Part shown: positions 23,741 through 31,035 of the stretch, piece after piece
Layout: each line of letters starts with the position of its first letter
How positions within the stretch are numbered: the first letter of the stretch is position 1
Source of the DNA: an uncultured Trueperaceae bacterium
Lineage (GTDB): Bacteria; Deinococcota; Deinococci; Deinococcales; Trueperaceae
NCBI GenBank assembly: GCA_913057165.1
Contig: CAJXNS010000015.1
Coordinates: forward strand, 1-34,740
DNA: 34,740 nucleotides
Direction of reading: 5' to 3'
Notes under the pieces: generated by a model
Told to the model about the DNA's origin: nothing
The model's database searches: none
What the model saw: the letters and a program-made list of their open reading frames with translations, nothing else
Translations under genes and position numbers: made by a program

Positions 23741-25050
23741 GACGGCGTCTGCATCTCCTTCAGGGTGGAGGCGGCAGCATCAACCACTTGATCCAAGTGC
23801 TCCGCCGTGTGCGCTGCTGAGACGTACCAAAGGCCGCGACCGATCACGCGAACGCCTCGGTCTGCCAGCCCGCGCACAAAGCGTCCGTACTTTTCGGTGT
23901 CGTAGCGGAGGACGTCACGGTACTCGCGGACCGGTCCAGGCTCCTTCAGAAATCCGGCATGGAACATCGGCCCAGGCCCTTGGACATGCCATTGGTTATC
24001 GATGGTTGACAGGGCCTGCAGGCGATCACGCAGGGTTTGGCCGGTCTTGACGATTTGGTGGTGCGTCGCTTCGTCGTTTTCTAGCAAGATGCTGAGGGTG
24101 CTCAGCGCCGCGGCCACGCAGATGTTGTTGCTGTTGAGTGTGCCGGCGTGGAAGACATCGTTTGATTCAATCGCGTCAAAGTAGCGGGCCTTGCCGACAA
24201 GGGCACTGATTGGAAGGCCTGATCCGAGTGCTTTGCCGAACACCGCAAGGTCGGGTGTCACACCGTAGTGGCGTTGTGCTCCCCCAACGTTGATACGAAA
24301 CCCCGTAATAATTTCATCGAAAATGAGGGCAGCATCGTGCTCATCACAGATGTTGCGCAGGCCCTGTAAGAATCCAGGCTGCGGTTCGATGCAGCCTTGG
24401 TTGCACATGACAGGTTCCGTGATGACGGCGGCAATATCGTCTCGATGTCGAACAAATGCGCGTTCAACGGCGTCAATGTCGTTCCATGGCAACACAATGA
24501 GATGATCGCCGCTGCCATCGGGCAGACCGCCGCTCCACGGAACGCGGTTAGGGTTCGCGCGGTCACCAAGTTGGTCAGCCGTTGGGTTCACGCTGTAGGC
24601 GACTTCATCAAACCAACCGTGATAATGACCTTCAAACTTGATGATTTTTTGCTTTTTTGTGGCGTGCCGCGCCATGCGAATCACGGCGTGATCGGCTTCG
24701 GATCCCGTGGAACTGAAGCGAATGCGCTCTGCTGAAGGAATGGTTTCGCACAGCATCTCGGCCAGGAGCACCTCTTGTTCGTGCTGCCCAGCAAACAGTT
24801 GGCCTCGGCTCATGGCGTCTTGAATGGCATCAAGGACGCGTGGCTCGGAATGCCCCAGGATCATGGGGCCTTGGGCTAAGGTGAAATCCAGGAGTTTATT
24901 TCCATCAACGTCCCACAGCCAGGGCCCCTCGGCGCGTTCGTAGAACATGGGGTGCGGCTTGGCCACGCGAAACTGGCTGCTCACGCCAGCCGAAAGGCTT
25001 TTTTTCGCTCGCTCGTACCAGGCCTTAGATGTGTCATAGCTGCGCTTCAT
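23737..25050 (-). CDS. Class III PLP-dependent aminotransferase
   Basis: Aminotransferase of 437 residues resembling glutamate-1-semialdehyde aminomutase and omega-aminotransferases. K273 (FGKALGSGLP) would hold PLP, D245 (LIFDEIITGF) contacts the ring nitrogen, and STGSEADHAVIRMAR (about 114-128) binds the phosphate. HYHGWFDE is typical of GSAM-like members. ATG 25050 (MKRSYDTSKAWYERAKK) is chosen because it gives the normal family N-terminus and has AGGGAGG upstream (spacing about 12); an in-frame ATG at 25137 would add 29 low-complexity residues. It heads the leftward operon with M81 and FAH genes. It is unlikely to be hemL because its setting is catabolic. Confidence 0.92.
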   Translation of the reverse strand: MKRSYDTSKAWYERAKKSLSAGVSSQFRVAKPHPMFYERAEGPWLWDVDGNKLLDFTLAQGPMILGHSEPRVLDAIQDAMSRGQLFAGQHEQEVLLAEMLCETIPSAERIRFSSTGSEADHAVIRMARHATKKQKIIKFEGHYHGWFDEVAYSVNPTADQLGDRANPNRVPWSGGLPDGSGDHLIVLPWNDIDAVERAFVRHRDDIAAVITEPVMCNQGCIEPQPGFLQGLRNICDEHDAALIFDEIITGFRINVGGAQRHYGVTPDLAVFGKALGSGLPISALVGKARYFDAIESNDVFHAGTLNSNNICVAAALSTLSILLENDEATHHQIVKTGQTLRDRLQALSTIDNQWHVQGPGPMFHAGFLKEPGPVREYRDVLRYDTEKYGRFVRGLADRGVRVIGRGLWYVSAAHTAEHLDQVVDAAASTLKEMQTPS

Positions 25051-25169
25051 CGGCTTTCGGAACCTCCCTGAGACGGTCGCTGCGGCGGGCGTTCGGCGGG
25101 GAGACCTTGACGTATCTTCAACCCCACCACCCGACACTTCCGTTCCGGCTAGTGAACTGACTGTTTCAA

Positions 25170-25204
25170 ATTATACATGTTGTCTGCTTGATTGGGGCCA
25201 CCCA
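25170..25204 (-). promoter_or_regulatory. Promoter of the aminotransferase operon with shared motif copy 2
   Basis: On the minus strand a consensus TATAAT (25170-25175) lies 16 bases after TGGGTGGCCCCAA (25192-25204). That 13-mer is identical to 14181-14193, has the same orientation towards its gene and the same spacing to the -10. There is no TTGACA at -35, so the motif probably binds an activator or repressor in that position. The leader to the ATG is about 110 bases. Confidence 0.65.
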
Positions 25205-25225
25205 CGGATGCAGCAACCATCGAAA

Positions 25226-25240
25226 CTGCCCGTTAGGCAG
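25226..25240 (-). terminator. Possible terminator after the PsiE-family gene
   Basis: On the minus strand CTGCC-TAACG-GGCAG is followed by TTTC. A second GC-rich stem (GGCGCG/CGCGCC, 25257-25276) lies between it and the gene's stop. Together they could end transcription before the aminotransferase promoter. The rest of 25138-25302 holds no gene. Confidence 0.4.
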
Positions 25241-25302
25241 GCACGATGCACGTATGGGCGCGCCCGAGGCCGCGCCGTAGAAATCAGGGTTTGCGCGTAC
25301 GC

Positions 25303-25746
25303 CTAAGCTTGGTTACGCACGTCGGATCGACGCCGCTCAACCTGCTGCATCGACCAAGCGAACACCCCTACCCCAACCACCAGAATGCCTAGCTCAATGA
25401 GGAGCGCATTGGGGATGTCGATGCCCGACGCGACAAAGTCGGTCACCTCAGCACTGATGACGAGCAGCCGACGGATACTGGCGATGATGCCAATGACGAG
25501 TAGCGGCTTGGGGTCAAGCTCACGGTGTTCAAACAGGGAGCCGACCGAGCTGATGATTTCGGCGATCATCAATGCCAGCAGCGCCTCGGACAGGAGTTTG
25601 GTTAGGTCGTAGCCATCTAAACCGAATCGGAACCCGTTCCATAGATGCCCGACCACGTTCACGAGTACGAGCACCACACCGAACGCAAGCACGGCAACCA
25701 CCGCTGCAGCGATGACCTGCTCTAAGAGGCGCACCACACGGGTCAC
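25303..25746 (-). CDS. psiE: PsiE-family (phosphate-starvation-inducible) membrane protein
   Basis: Integral membrane protein of 147 residues with four hydrophobic segments (about 7-32, 50-66, 78-96, 112-130). The loops EALLALMIAEIISSVGSLFEHREL and LLVIGIIASIRRLLVISAE (parts of residues 49-97) match the PsiE family. The biochemical role of PsiE is unknown. GTG 25746 is preferred because GGAGGGA lies seven bases before it; the in-frame ATG at 25761 would place that ribosome site inside the gene. It stands alone between the catabolic cluster and the FGE gene. An ATGTA-N5-TACAT repeat (25801-25815) lies upstream. Confidence 0.82.
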   Translation of the reverse strand: MTRVVRLLEQVIAAAVVAVLAFGVVLVLVNVVGHLWNGFRFGLDGYDLTKLLSEALLALMIAEIISSVGSLFEHRELDPKPLLVIGIIASIRRLLVISAEVTDFVASGIDIPNALLIELGILVVGVGVFAWSMQQVERRRSDVRNQA

Positions 25747-25800
25747 AGGCAATCCCTCCATGCCCGGTGGTCATGAAAAAGCTTCTGCGGTGAGATTTGG

Positions 25801-25815
25801 ATGTACTGCATACAT
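25801..25815. promoter_or_regulatory. Inverted repeat ATGTA-CTGCA-TACAT upstream of the PsiE gene
   Basis: Perfect 5-base arms around five bases, about 55 bases upstream of the PsiE-family start. Possibly an operator or promoter element; short arms make this weak. Confidence 0.25.
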
Positions 25816-25882
25816 CACAGTAAGCAGTGTGAACAGGCGCTGTATGTGCCCGCGACCTCAATTCACAAGCGGAAACGTTGAC

Positions 25883-26803
25883 TCAAGTGTTGTACGCCAC
25901 GCGAAATCCTGCATGCTGGGTCGCGGTTTCTGCAGAGGCGTGACTGCGCGCCGCAGGCCGGTAGCGGTCGCAGTACGAGGCATGACAAAGGAACGATCCG
26001 CCCTTTTGGGTGCGCTCCTGCGGCCCGAGGTCGACGTCAAGACGGGCGTCGAAACGATCCTCGCACCACTCCCAGACGTTGCCGCACACCTCATACAGTC
26101 CGAAGCCGTTGGCTGGGAACGACCCGACGGGCGCAACACCGGAATAACCGTCCTCAGCAAGGTCCCTCGCCGGAAATTCACCTTGCCAGACGTTCATCAT
26201 GTGCTCCCCACCCGGCGTAAGGTCGTCACCCCAAGGAAAGCGCGCGCCGTCCAGTCCACCACGAGCGGCATACTCCCACTCGGCCTCGGTCGGCAGGCGA
26301 CCGCCCACCCAGCGCGCGAACGCTTGTGCGTCGTTCCAAGACACTTGCACCACTGGGTGGTCACCACGGTCCTTAAGATCCGAACCGGGTCCTTCTGGCG
26401 CACGCCAGCTTGCCCCCGGCACGTCGCGCCACCACGGCAACCCTGGCACAACCGCGCCTGCCTCCCCACCTGCTAAATGCGCGTAAAACACGAACGCGGA
26501 GCCGATCCGTTCGGCATCGGTGACGTACCCCGTCGCCTCCACGAACGCCGCGAAACGGTCGTTGGTGACGGCATACACGTCGATCCAGAACGGCTGCACG
26601 GTCGTCTGAACGGCTGGGCCTTCGCCGTCTTGGGGGAAGGTGGGCTGGTCGCTACCCATCATGAACGTCCCACCGGGCAGGCGTACCCGTCCTTGCGCAG
26701 GTGTTTCGCCCATGAGTCCTTGCGCCTGCTGGGCTGCTGGTTGCGGTTGATCGCTTGCGTGGGACCGACTCGGGCTACAGCACGGCCGGGCTCCCTGACT
26801 CAT
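25883..26803 (-). CDS. Formylglycine-generating enzyme (FGE, SUMF1-type)
   Basis: Copper-dependent oxidase that converts the active-site Cys of sulfatases to formylglycine, up to 306 residues. After about 38 non-conserved residues the FGE-sulfatase domain runs to the end, with RLPGGTFMMGSD, FWIDVYAVTNDRFAAFV, VSWNDAQAFARWVGGRLPTEAEWEYAARGG and GLYEVCGNVWEWCED. The catalytic pair is present: C273 and C278 in GGSFLCHASYCDRYRPAARS, which distinguishes true FGE from EgtB and other relatives. No signal peptide, so it acts in the cytoplasm. The ATG overlaps the ROK gene stop (ATGA); no ribosome site is seen, implying coupled translation. Its likely client is the CSPSR sulfatase at 33437. Confidence 0.93.
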   Translation of the reverse strand: MSQGARPCCSPSRSHASDQPQPAAQQAQGLMGETPAQGRVRLPGGTFMMGSDQPTFPQDGEGPAVQTTVQPFWIDVYAVTNDRFAAFVEATGYVTDAERIGSAFVFYAHLAGGEAGAVVPGLPWWRDVPGASWRAPEGPGSDLKDRGDHPVVQVSWNDAQAFARWVGGRLPTEAEWEYAARGGLDGARFPWGDDLTPGGEHMMNVWQGEFPARDLAEDGYSGVAPVGSFPANGFGLYEVCGNVWEWCEDRFDARLDVDLGPQERTQKGGSFLCHASYCDRYRPAARSHASAETATQHAGFRVAYNT

Positions 26804-27987
26804 GGGGAGGTGAGCAGGGGCTGCCGTTCGACGGCGCGGTCTAAGTGCGCCTGCAAAAACGCGCGTGTTGCTCCGACCGCCGTGCCGTTGGTGGCCGTCA
26901 CAGCGGCAGGCCTTACGGTGAGGTGGTTGTTGATCAAGTCTGGAAGGCGCGCGCGAACACCCTGCTCAATGCGGCTCACGATCCCCTTCGGAGCGCCGGC
27001 AAGGGCACCCCCAATCACCAGCACACCGGGTTGCAGCAGATGCACGAAGGAGGCGGCCTGTGCCGCCACGAGGTCGGTCATTTTGAAGGTCAGTTCGGCA
27101 GCGTCGAGTTCGCCTGCGTCGGCCTGCCTTAAGATGCCAGCAAAGTCAGCGCGTACCGCTTGTGGCGAACGCTTGGAAGCGGCATCCGGTCCTTCAGCAC
27201 GACGTTCTAGGTACGCCGCCACCAGGCCGTGGACTTGCAGCAGCGAGCGGTCTTGGGCGTTGGATCCCTCCGCCATGAGGGGCGGGGCCACCAGACCGGC
27301 GTTGCCAAAAGGTCCGGTGTACGGCGTGCCATCGATAAAGAAGGAGAATTTAAGCCCTTCGGCCAAACCGGCGTACGCATACGTGGCGGCATGCTCAGCG
27401 AGACCGAACTCTGCTGTGGCCAAGGCGTCCATATCGTTGATCACCAGCACCGGCAGGCCGGTTTGCTCAGCAAGGCGCTCGCGTAGCGGAAGGTTACGCC
27501 AACGCGGGACGCGACCGATCGCGACGATGGTGCCCGTCAGGGCGTCGATGAACCCTGGTGTGGCCACGCCAAGTCCGATGACATCCCGGCCAGGATGGTC
27601 GTGGCGGATGTGCCTAATGAAGTCGGCAACCTCGGCATAGACCGCTTCAGGTTCGAGGTCCACGAGACCGTCTGGCACCCTTTCTTCAACAACCTGGCCG
27701 TAAAGGTCGGTCGCGACGAGCCGCATGCCAGGGTGCGCAAGGTGCACACCAACGATCGTTTTGGTTGCACGGTTCAAGCCGAAAAGGTTGGCGGGCCGGC
27801 CGCCGGTGCCGTCTTCGCGGTCGACCACCGTAAGCCATCCGTCAGACTCGAGGTCGGCCATGGCCCTTCGCAGGGTCGGCAGGCTCGCGCCGGTGGCGGC
27901 GGTGAGGTCCGCCAGGCTGGCTGGCCGTGCGGCGAGGGTGCTGAGGATTGAGCGAGGCAAATCCACTGAAGGCTCCTGACGCGTCAT
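26800..27987 (-). CDS. ROK-family transcriptional regulator
   Basis: Sugar-responsive regulator of 395 residues. The N-terminal winged helix (about 10-65: DLPRSILSTLAARPASLADLTAATG, LRRAMADLESDGWL) precedes a ROK domain with TIVGVHLAHPGMRLVATDLYG, GLGVATPGFID and LVINDMDALATAEFG. The ROK zinc motif (CxCGxxGC) is absent: the region after GPFGNAGLVAPP has no cysteines. It is therefore a degenerate ROK domain used for sensing, not a sugar kinase. ATG 27987 is preferred; an in-frame TTG at 28050 would read through the promoter region. It is divergent from the sulfated-sugar operon and shares an mRNA with FGE, so it probably represses both. Confidence 0.9.
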   Translation of the reverse strand: MTRQEPSVDLPRSILSTLAARPASLADLTAATGASLPTLRRAMADLESDGWLTVVDREDGTGGRPANLFGLNRATKTIVGVHLAHPGMRLVATDLYGQVVEERVPDGLVDLEPEAVYAEVADFIRHIRHDHPGRDVIGLGVATPGFIDALTGTIVAIGRVPRWRNLPLRERLAEQTGLPVLVINDMDALATAEFGLAEHAATYAYAGLAEGLKFSFFIDGTPYTGPFGNAGLVAPPLMAEGSNAQDRSLLQVHGLVAAYLERRAEGPDAASKRSPQAVRADFAGILRQADAGELDAAELTFKMTDLVAAQAASFVHLLQPGVLVIGGALAGAPKGIVSRIEQGVRARLPDLINNHLTVRPAAVTATNGTAVGATRAFLQAHLDRAVERQPLLTSP

Positions 27988-28014
27988 CCTACTCGGGATG
28001 ACGCCAAGGCGTTC

Positions 28015-28043
28015 TTGACACCTTTTAGAAAGAATTATATAAA
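28015..28043 (+). promoter_or_regulatory. Sigma-70-type promoter of the PHP-ABC-sulfatase operon
   Basis: TTGACA (28015-28020) and TATAAA (28038-28043) with the ideal 17-base spacer. Transcription would start near 28050, giving a leader of about 43 bases with a CAGGAGG ribosome site. On the other strand TATAAT (28034-28039) could serve the ROK gene, so the two promoters overlap. Confidence 0.8.
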
Positions 28044-28045
28044 AG
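28022..28045. promoter_or_regulatory. Inverted repeat CTTTTA-N12-TAAAAG over the divergent promoters
   Basis: Perfect 6-base arms (28022-28027 and 28040-28045) flank the spacer and -10 of the rightward promoter. Its size and AT-rich nature fit operators of ROK repressors such as NagC/Mlc/XylR, and the ROK gene lies alongside. Confidence 0.55.
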
Positions 28046-28093
28046 ACCAATCATTTCAAGGGTTGACGCCCGTTTCATCAGGAGGCCCCACCG

Positions 28094-29602
28094 GTGGACC
28101 TACCCAGCTTTGAGCCGTTCGCCGCACGCTACGGCGACCTACACAACCACAACGACCTCAGCTACGGCTCTGGCACGCCGGAACAAGCCCTCGCCAACGC
28201 CAAAATGCAGTTGGACTTCGTCAGCCTCACGGTGCACGGCGCCTGGCCCGACGTCCCCACGAACGACCCCGACCTCAGCTACCTCGTGAAGTACCACGAG
28301 GACGGCTTCGTCAAAGCCCGCGAACGCTGGGCCGACTACCTTGCCTTCACCGAACGCGCCAACGAAGAAGGCACCTTCGTCACCGTGCCGTCGTTCGAAT
28401 GGCACTCCATGCGCTACGGCGATCATGTCGTCTACCTCCGCGACGGCCAAGGCAGCGACATTCTCAGCCCACCCGACCTGCAGGGCCTACGCGATGCACT
28501 CGCAGGACGCGGCGACGGCGTCATGCTCATCCCACACCACATCGGTTACGAACGCGGCTACCGCGGCATCGACTGGAATGCGTTTGACGCCCAACGATCA
28601 CCGGTGGTGGAAACCGTGTCGTTCCACGGCAGCGCCGAAAGTTGCGACGGCCCCGTGCCGTACCTACACGCCATGGGGCCACGCGACGCCACGGGTACCG
28701 CCCGCCACGGCTGGAAGATGGGCCACCGCTTCGGCATCATCGGGTCCACCGACCACCACGCCGCCATGCCTGGCGCCTACGGGTACGGCCGGCTGGGTGC
28801 CTGGATGACGGGCTTGAACCGTGACGCCCTGTGGGAAGCCCTTCAGGCACGCCGTACCTGGGCACTCACCGGCGACCGCATTGAGCTTGCCTTCGACGTC
28901 AACGGCGTCCCCATGGGCGGCGTGGCCGAACCGGCGGACGAACGCACCGTCGACGTGCACGTGCGCGGCGGCGACGGCATCGATTACGCGGAAATTCTTC
29001 ACAACGAACGTGTGGTTCACCGCGAGAACGTCTTCCCGCAACCGCAAACCACAGGCCGCGTCAAGGTGCACATTGAGGTTGGTTGGGGTGAACGGACACA
29101 CGCGACCGACTGGGATGTTGAACTCCGCATCGAAAACGGCGCCCTGGTCGGTGTCGAACCGCGCTTTCGCGGGCCGCTTCCGAGCACACCGCCGCGAGAG
29201 GGTGAATCGCACACCCCGAACAGCCTCACCCGTCCCGACCACGAGACCGTGCGGTTTACCAGCCAAACCTGGCCCAACCCGCACTCCAGCATCGCTGCCA
29301 GCGAAGGCGTCTGCCTTGAGATGGACGTAGACGACGCCACCGTTCTGCACGCCACGATCAACGGTGAGGCCGTGACCGTGCCCGTGCGCGAACTCGCTGA
29401 AGGTTCCAAAACCCATCACATCGCCGGGTTCGTGTCACCGGCGGTGCGCTTCCGGCGCGCAATTGCCGAATCCGAATTTGCCACCCGCTTCCGCTTCCGC
29501 CACCGCCCCGGCGCCGTTGAGCACGACCTCTACCGCGTCCGTGTGCGGCAACGCAACGATCAATGGGCCTGGAGTTCACCCGTCTGGGTGGGCCCAAGCT
29601 GA
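28094..29602 (+). CDS. PHP-domain (DUF3604-like) metal-dependent hydrolase
   Basis: A 502-residue cytoplasmic protein with a PHP-type metallophosphoesterase-like barrel. Metal-binding patterns are YGDLHNHND (D15, H17, H19), SLTVHGAWPD, PSFEWHSMRYGDHVVY, LIPHHIGYERGYRG and IIGSTDHHAAMPGAYG, in the order typical of PHP proteins and DUF3604-like relatives. The C-terminal 200 residues are beta-rich, probably a carbohydrate- or protein-contact domain. Starts at GTG 28094, after CAGGAGG. No signal peptide. It is the first gene of an operon for uptake of a sugar and its desulfation, but its reaction is unknown; phosphoester, sulfoester or lactone hydrolysis are all possible. Confidence 0.78.
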   Translation: MDLPSFEPFAARYGDLHNHNDLSYGSGTPEQALANAKMQLDFVSLTVHGAWPDVPTNDPDLSYLVKYHEDGFVKARERWADYLAFTERANEEGTFVTVPSFEWHSMRYGDHVVYLRDGQGSDILSPPDLQGLRDALAGRGDGVMLIPHHIGYERGYRGIDWNAFDAQRSPVVETVSFHGSAESCDGPVPYLHAMGPRDATGTARHGWKMGHRFGIIGSTDHHAAMPGAYGYGRLGAWMTGLNRDALWEALQARRTWALTGDRIELAFDVNGVPMGGVAEPADERTVDVHVRGGDGIDYAEILHNERVVHRENVFPQPQTTGRVKVHIEVGWGERTHATDWDVELRIENGALVGVEPRFRGPLPSTPPREGESHTPNSLTRPDHETVRFTSQTWPNPHSSIAASEGVCLEMDVDDATVLHATINGEAVTVPVRELAEGSKTHHIAGFVSPAVRFRRAIAESEFATRFRFRHRPGAVEHDLYRVRVRQRNDQWAWSSPVWVGPS

Positions 29603-29679
29603 CGCCCGGAAAGGAGTACCGACCCCCTCGCCCGTCCCTACACGTCTCTTGGGGCTACCCCCCACAAAGGAGTACACGT
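29603..29679 (+). repeat. Leader with two AAAGGAGTAC copies before the binding-protein gene
   Basis: AAAGGAGTAC occurs near 29610 and again at 29666-29675. Only the second is correctly placed for the ATG at 29680; the first has no start codon at a suitable distance. The 77 bases between the genes otherwise hold no gene. Confidence 0.5.
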
Positions 29680-30972
29680 ATGAAGACCTTCTGGACCGCC
29701 CTCGCCGCCTCCGCGCTGCTTAGCGCCGGCACGGCGTTTGCGCAATCGAACGACATCGACTGCATCACCGACGAGCCCGCAACGATCACGTACGTTGGTG
29801 ATCCGGTCGGCAACCTTGCGGACACCGAGCGCGAAACGATCGCTGCGTTCGAGGCCGCCTGCCCGAACATCACCGTGGAACGCATCGACGGCCCCGCGAG
29901 CACCAGCGACCTGCTCTCGAACTACCTCACCATGTTCGAAGCGCAAAGCGGTGACATTGACGTCATGCGCGTGGACGTCATCCAGCCTGGTGTCCTCAAG
30001 GACAACCTGCTGGACATCAAACCGTTCTTCACCCAAGAAGAACTGGACGCCCACTTCCCTGGCTACATCACCAACAACGAAGTCGGTGACGAAATGGTCG
30101 CCATCGCCTTCCGTCTCGGTGCCGGCATGCTGTACTACCGCACGGATCTCGTTGAAGAGTACGGCTTCGACGGTGCCCCCGCCACCTGGAGTGAGCTTGA
30201 AGAGATGGCGCAAGTCATCCAAGACGGCGAACGCGCCAAAGGCAACGACGACTTCTGGGGCTTCGTCTTCCAAGGCAACAACTACGAAGGCCTGACCTGT
30301 AACGCCCTCGAGTGGCAAATCAGCAACGGTGGCGGCGTGATCGTCAGCCCCGAAGGCGAAATCCAAGTCAACAACGACGCCACCATTGACGTGCTCGAGC
30401 AGGTCGCCGGCTGGGTCGGCACCATCAGCCCGCCTGGCGTCGTCGGTTACGCCGAAGAGGACGCCCGTGGCGTGTGGCACGCCGGTAACGCTGCGTTCAT
30501 GCGCAACTGGCCTTACGCGTACGCCACCACCCTCGAAAGTGAAGCCATCGACGGCAACTTCGAAGTGGTCGCCCTTCCCGCCGGCGACTCCGGTTCCTAC
30601 GCCGCCACGATGGGCGGTTGGAGCATCGGGGTGAACAAGTACAGCGAGTACCCTGAAGCGGCCGCTGCGTTCGCCAAGCACTTCGCGTCCTTTGAAGAGC
30701 AGAAGCGTCGCGCCATCAACAACGCCATCAACCCGACCATCGCCGCGCTCTACCAAGATGCCGACGTGATCGAAGCGGTGCCGTTCTTCGACGGTCTTGA
30801 CGCGGTCTTCCAAGGCGCCGCCCCGCGCCCCTCGACCGTGACCGGCGAGAAGTACAACCAAGTTTCGACCCTCTACTCGACCGCCGTCCACAACGTGCTG
30901 ACCGGTCAAGAGGACGCCGAAACCGCCATGGTGCTGCTCGAGCTTGACCTAGAAGCACTCCTCGGCAACTAA
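29680..30972 (+). CDS. ABC transporter sugar-binding protein
   Basis: Extracellular solute-binding protein family 1, 430 residues. A Sec signal peptide (MKTFWTALAASALLSAGTAFA, cleavage near AFA-QS at about 21-22) has no lipobox Cys. Mature features are ERETIAAFEAACPNITVE, IDVMRVDVIQPG, ATWSELEEMAQVI, AAFMRNWPYAYA and MGGWSIGVNK, typical of disaccharide-binding proteins such as those for trehalose or maltose. ATG 29680 follows AAAGGAG; an upstream in-frame start would overlap the PHP gene and split the signal peptide from the N-terminus. High Asp/Glu content may reflect the extracellular setting. The presumed ligand is a sulfated or otherwise modified sugar, judging by the sulfatase in the operon. 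Confidence 0.93.
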   Translation: MKTFWTALAASALLSAGTAFAQSNDIDCITDEPATITYVGDPVGNLADTERETIAAFEAACPNITVERIDGPASTSDLLSNYLTMFEAQSGDIDVMRVDVIQPGVLKDNLLDIKPFFTQEELDAHFPGYITNNEVGDEMVAIAFRLGAGMLYYRTDLVEEYGFDGAPATWSELEEMAQVIQDGERAKGNDDFWGFVFQGNNYEGLTCNALEWQISNGGGVIVSPEGEIQVNNDATIDVLEQVAGWVGTISPPGVVGYAEEDARGVWHAGNAAFMRNWPYAYATTLESEAIDGNFEVVALPAGDSGSYAATMGGWSIGVNKYSEYPEAAAAFAKHFASFEEQKRRAINNAINPTIAALYQDADVIEAVPFFDGLDAVFQGAAPRPSTVTGEKYNQVSTLYSTAVHNVLTGQEDAETAMVLLELDLEALLGN

Positions 30973-30988
30973 ACCTCTCGCCCTACCT

Positions 30989-31011
30989 GGGGGTGGGCAT
31001 CGCCCACCCCC
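30989..31011 (+). terminator. Strong stem-loop after the binding-protein gene (attenuating terminator)
   Basis: GGGGGTGGGC (30989-30998) and GCCCACCCCC (31002-31011) form a perfect 10-bp GC stem with an ATC loop, followed by CTATTTT. It lies 16 bases past the binding-protein stop and 25 before the permease start. Such internal hairpins let the binding protein be made in excess over the permeases. Confidence 0.75.
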
Positions 31012-31035
31012 GCTATTTTGCTTCTGGAGGCATTG

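Noticed and set aside
23737-25050. hemL (glutamate-1-semialdehyde aminomutase)
   Set aside because: Sequence is GSAM-like, but the operon with M81 and FAH genes and the catabolic setting argue for a transaminase of another substrate.
25051-25137. N-terminal extension of the aminotransferase from ATG 25137
   Set aside because: The extra 29 residues are Ser/Arg/Pro-rich, and AGGGAGG plus the conserved N-terminus favour ATG 25050.
26800-28050. ROK protein starting at TTG 28050
   Set aside because: That start would overlap both -10 hexamers of the divergent promoters; the ATG at 27987 leaves the full helix-turn-helix intact.
29638-30909. 423-codon open frame on the minus strand
   Set aside because: It is antisense to the binding-protein gene, which has a signal peptide, ribosome site and clear family motifs; GC-rich third-position bias leaves long open antisense frames.
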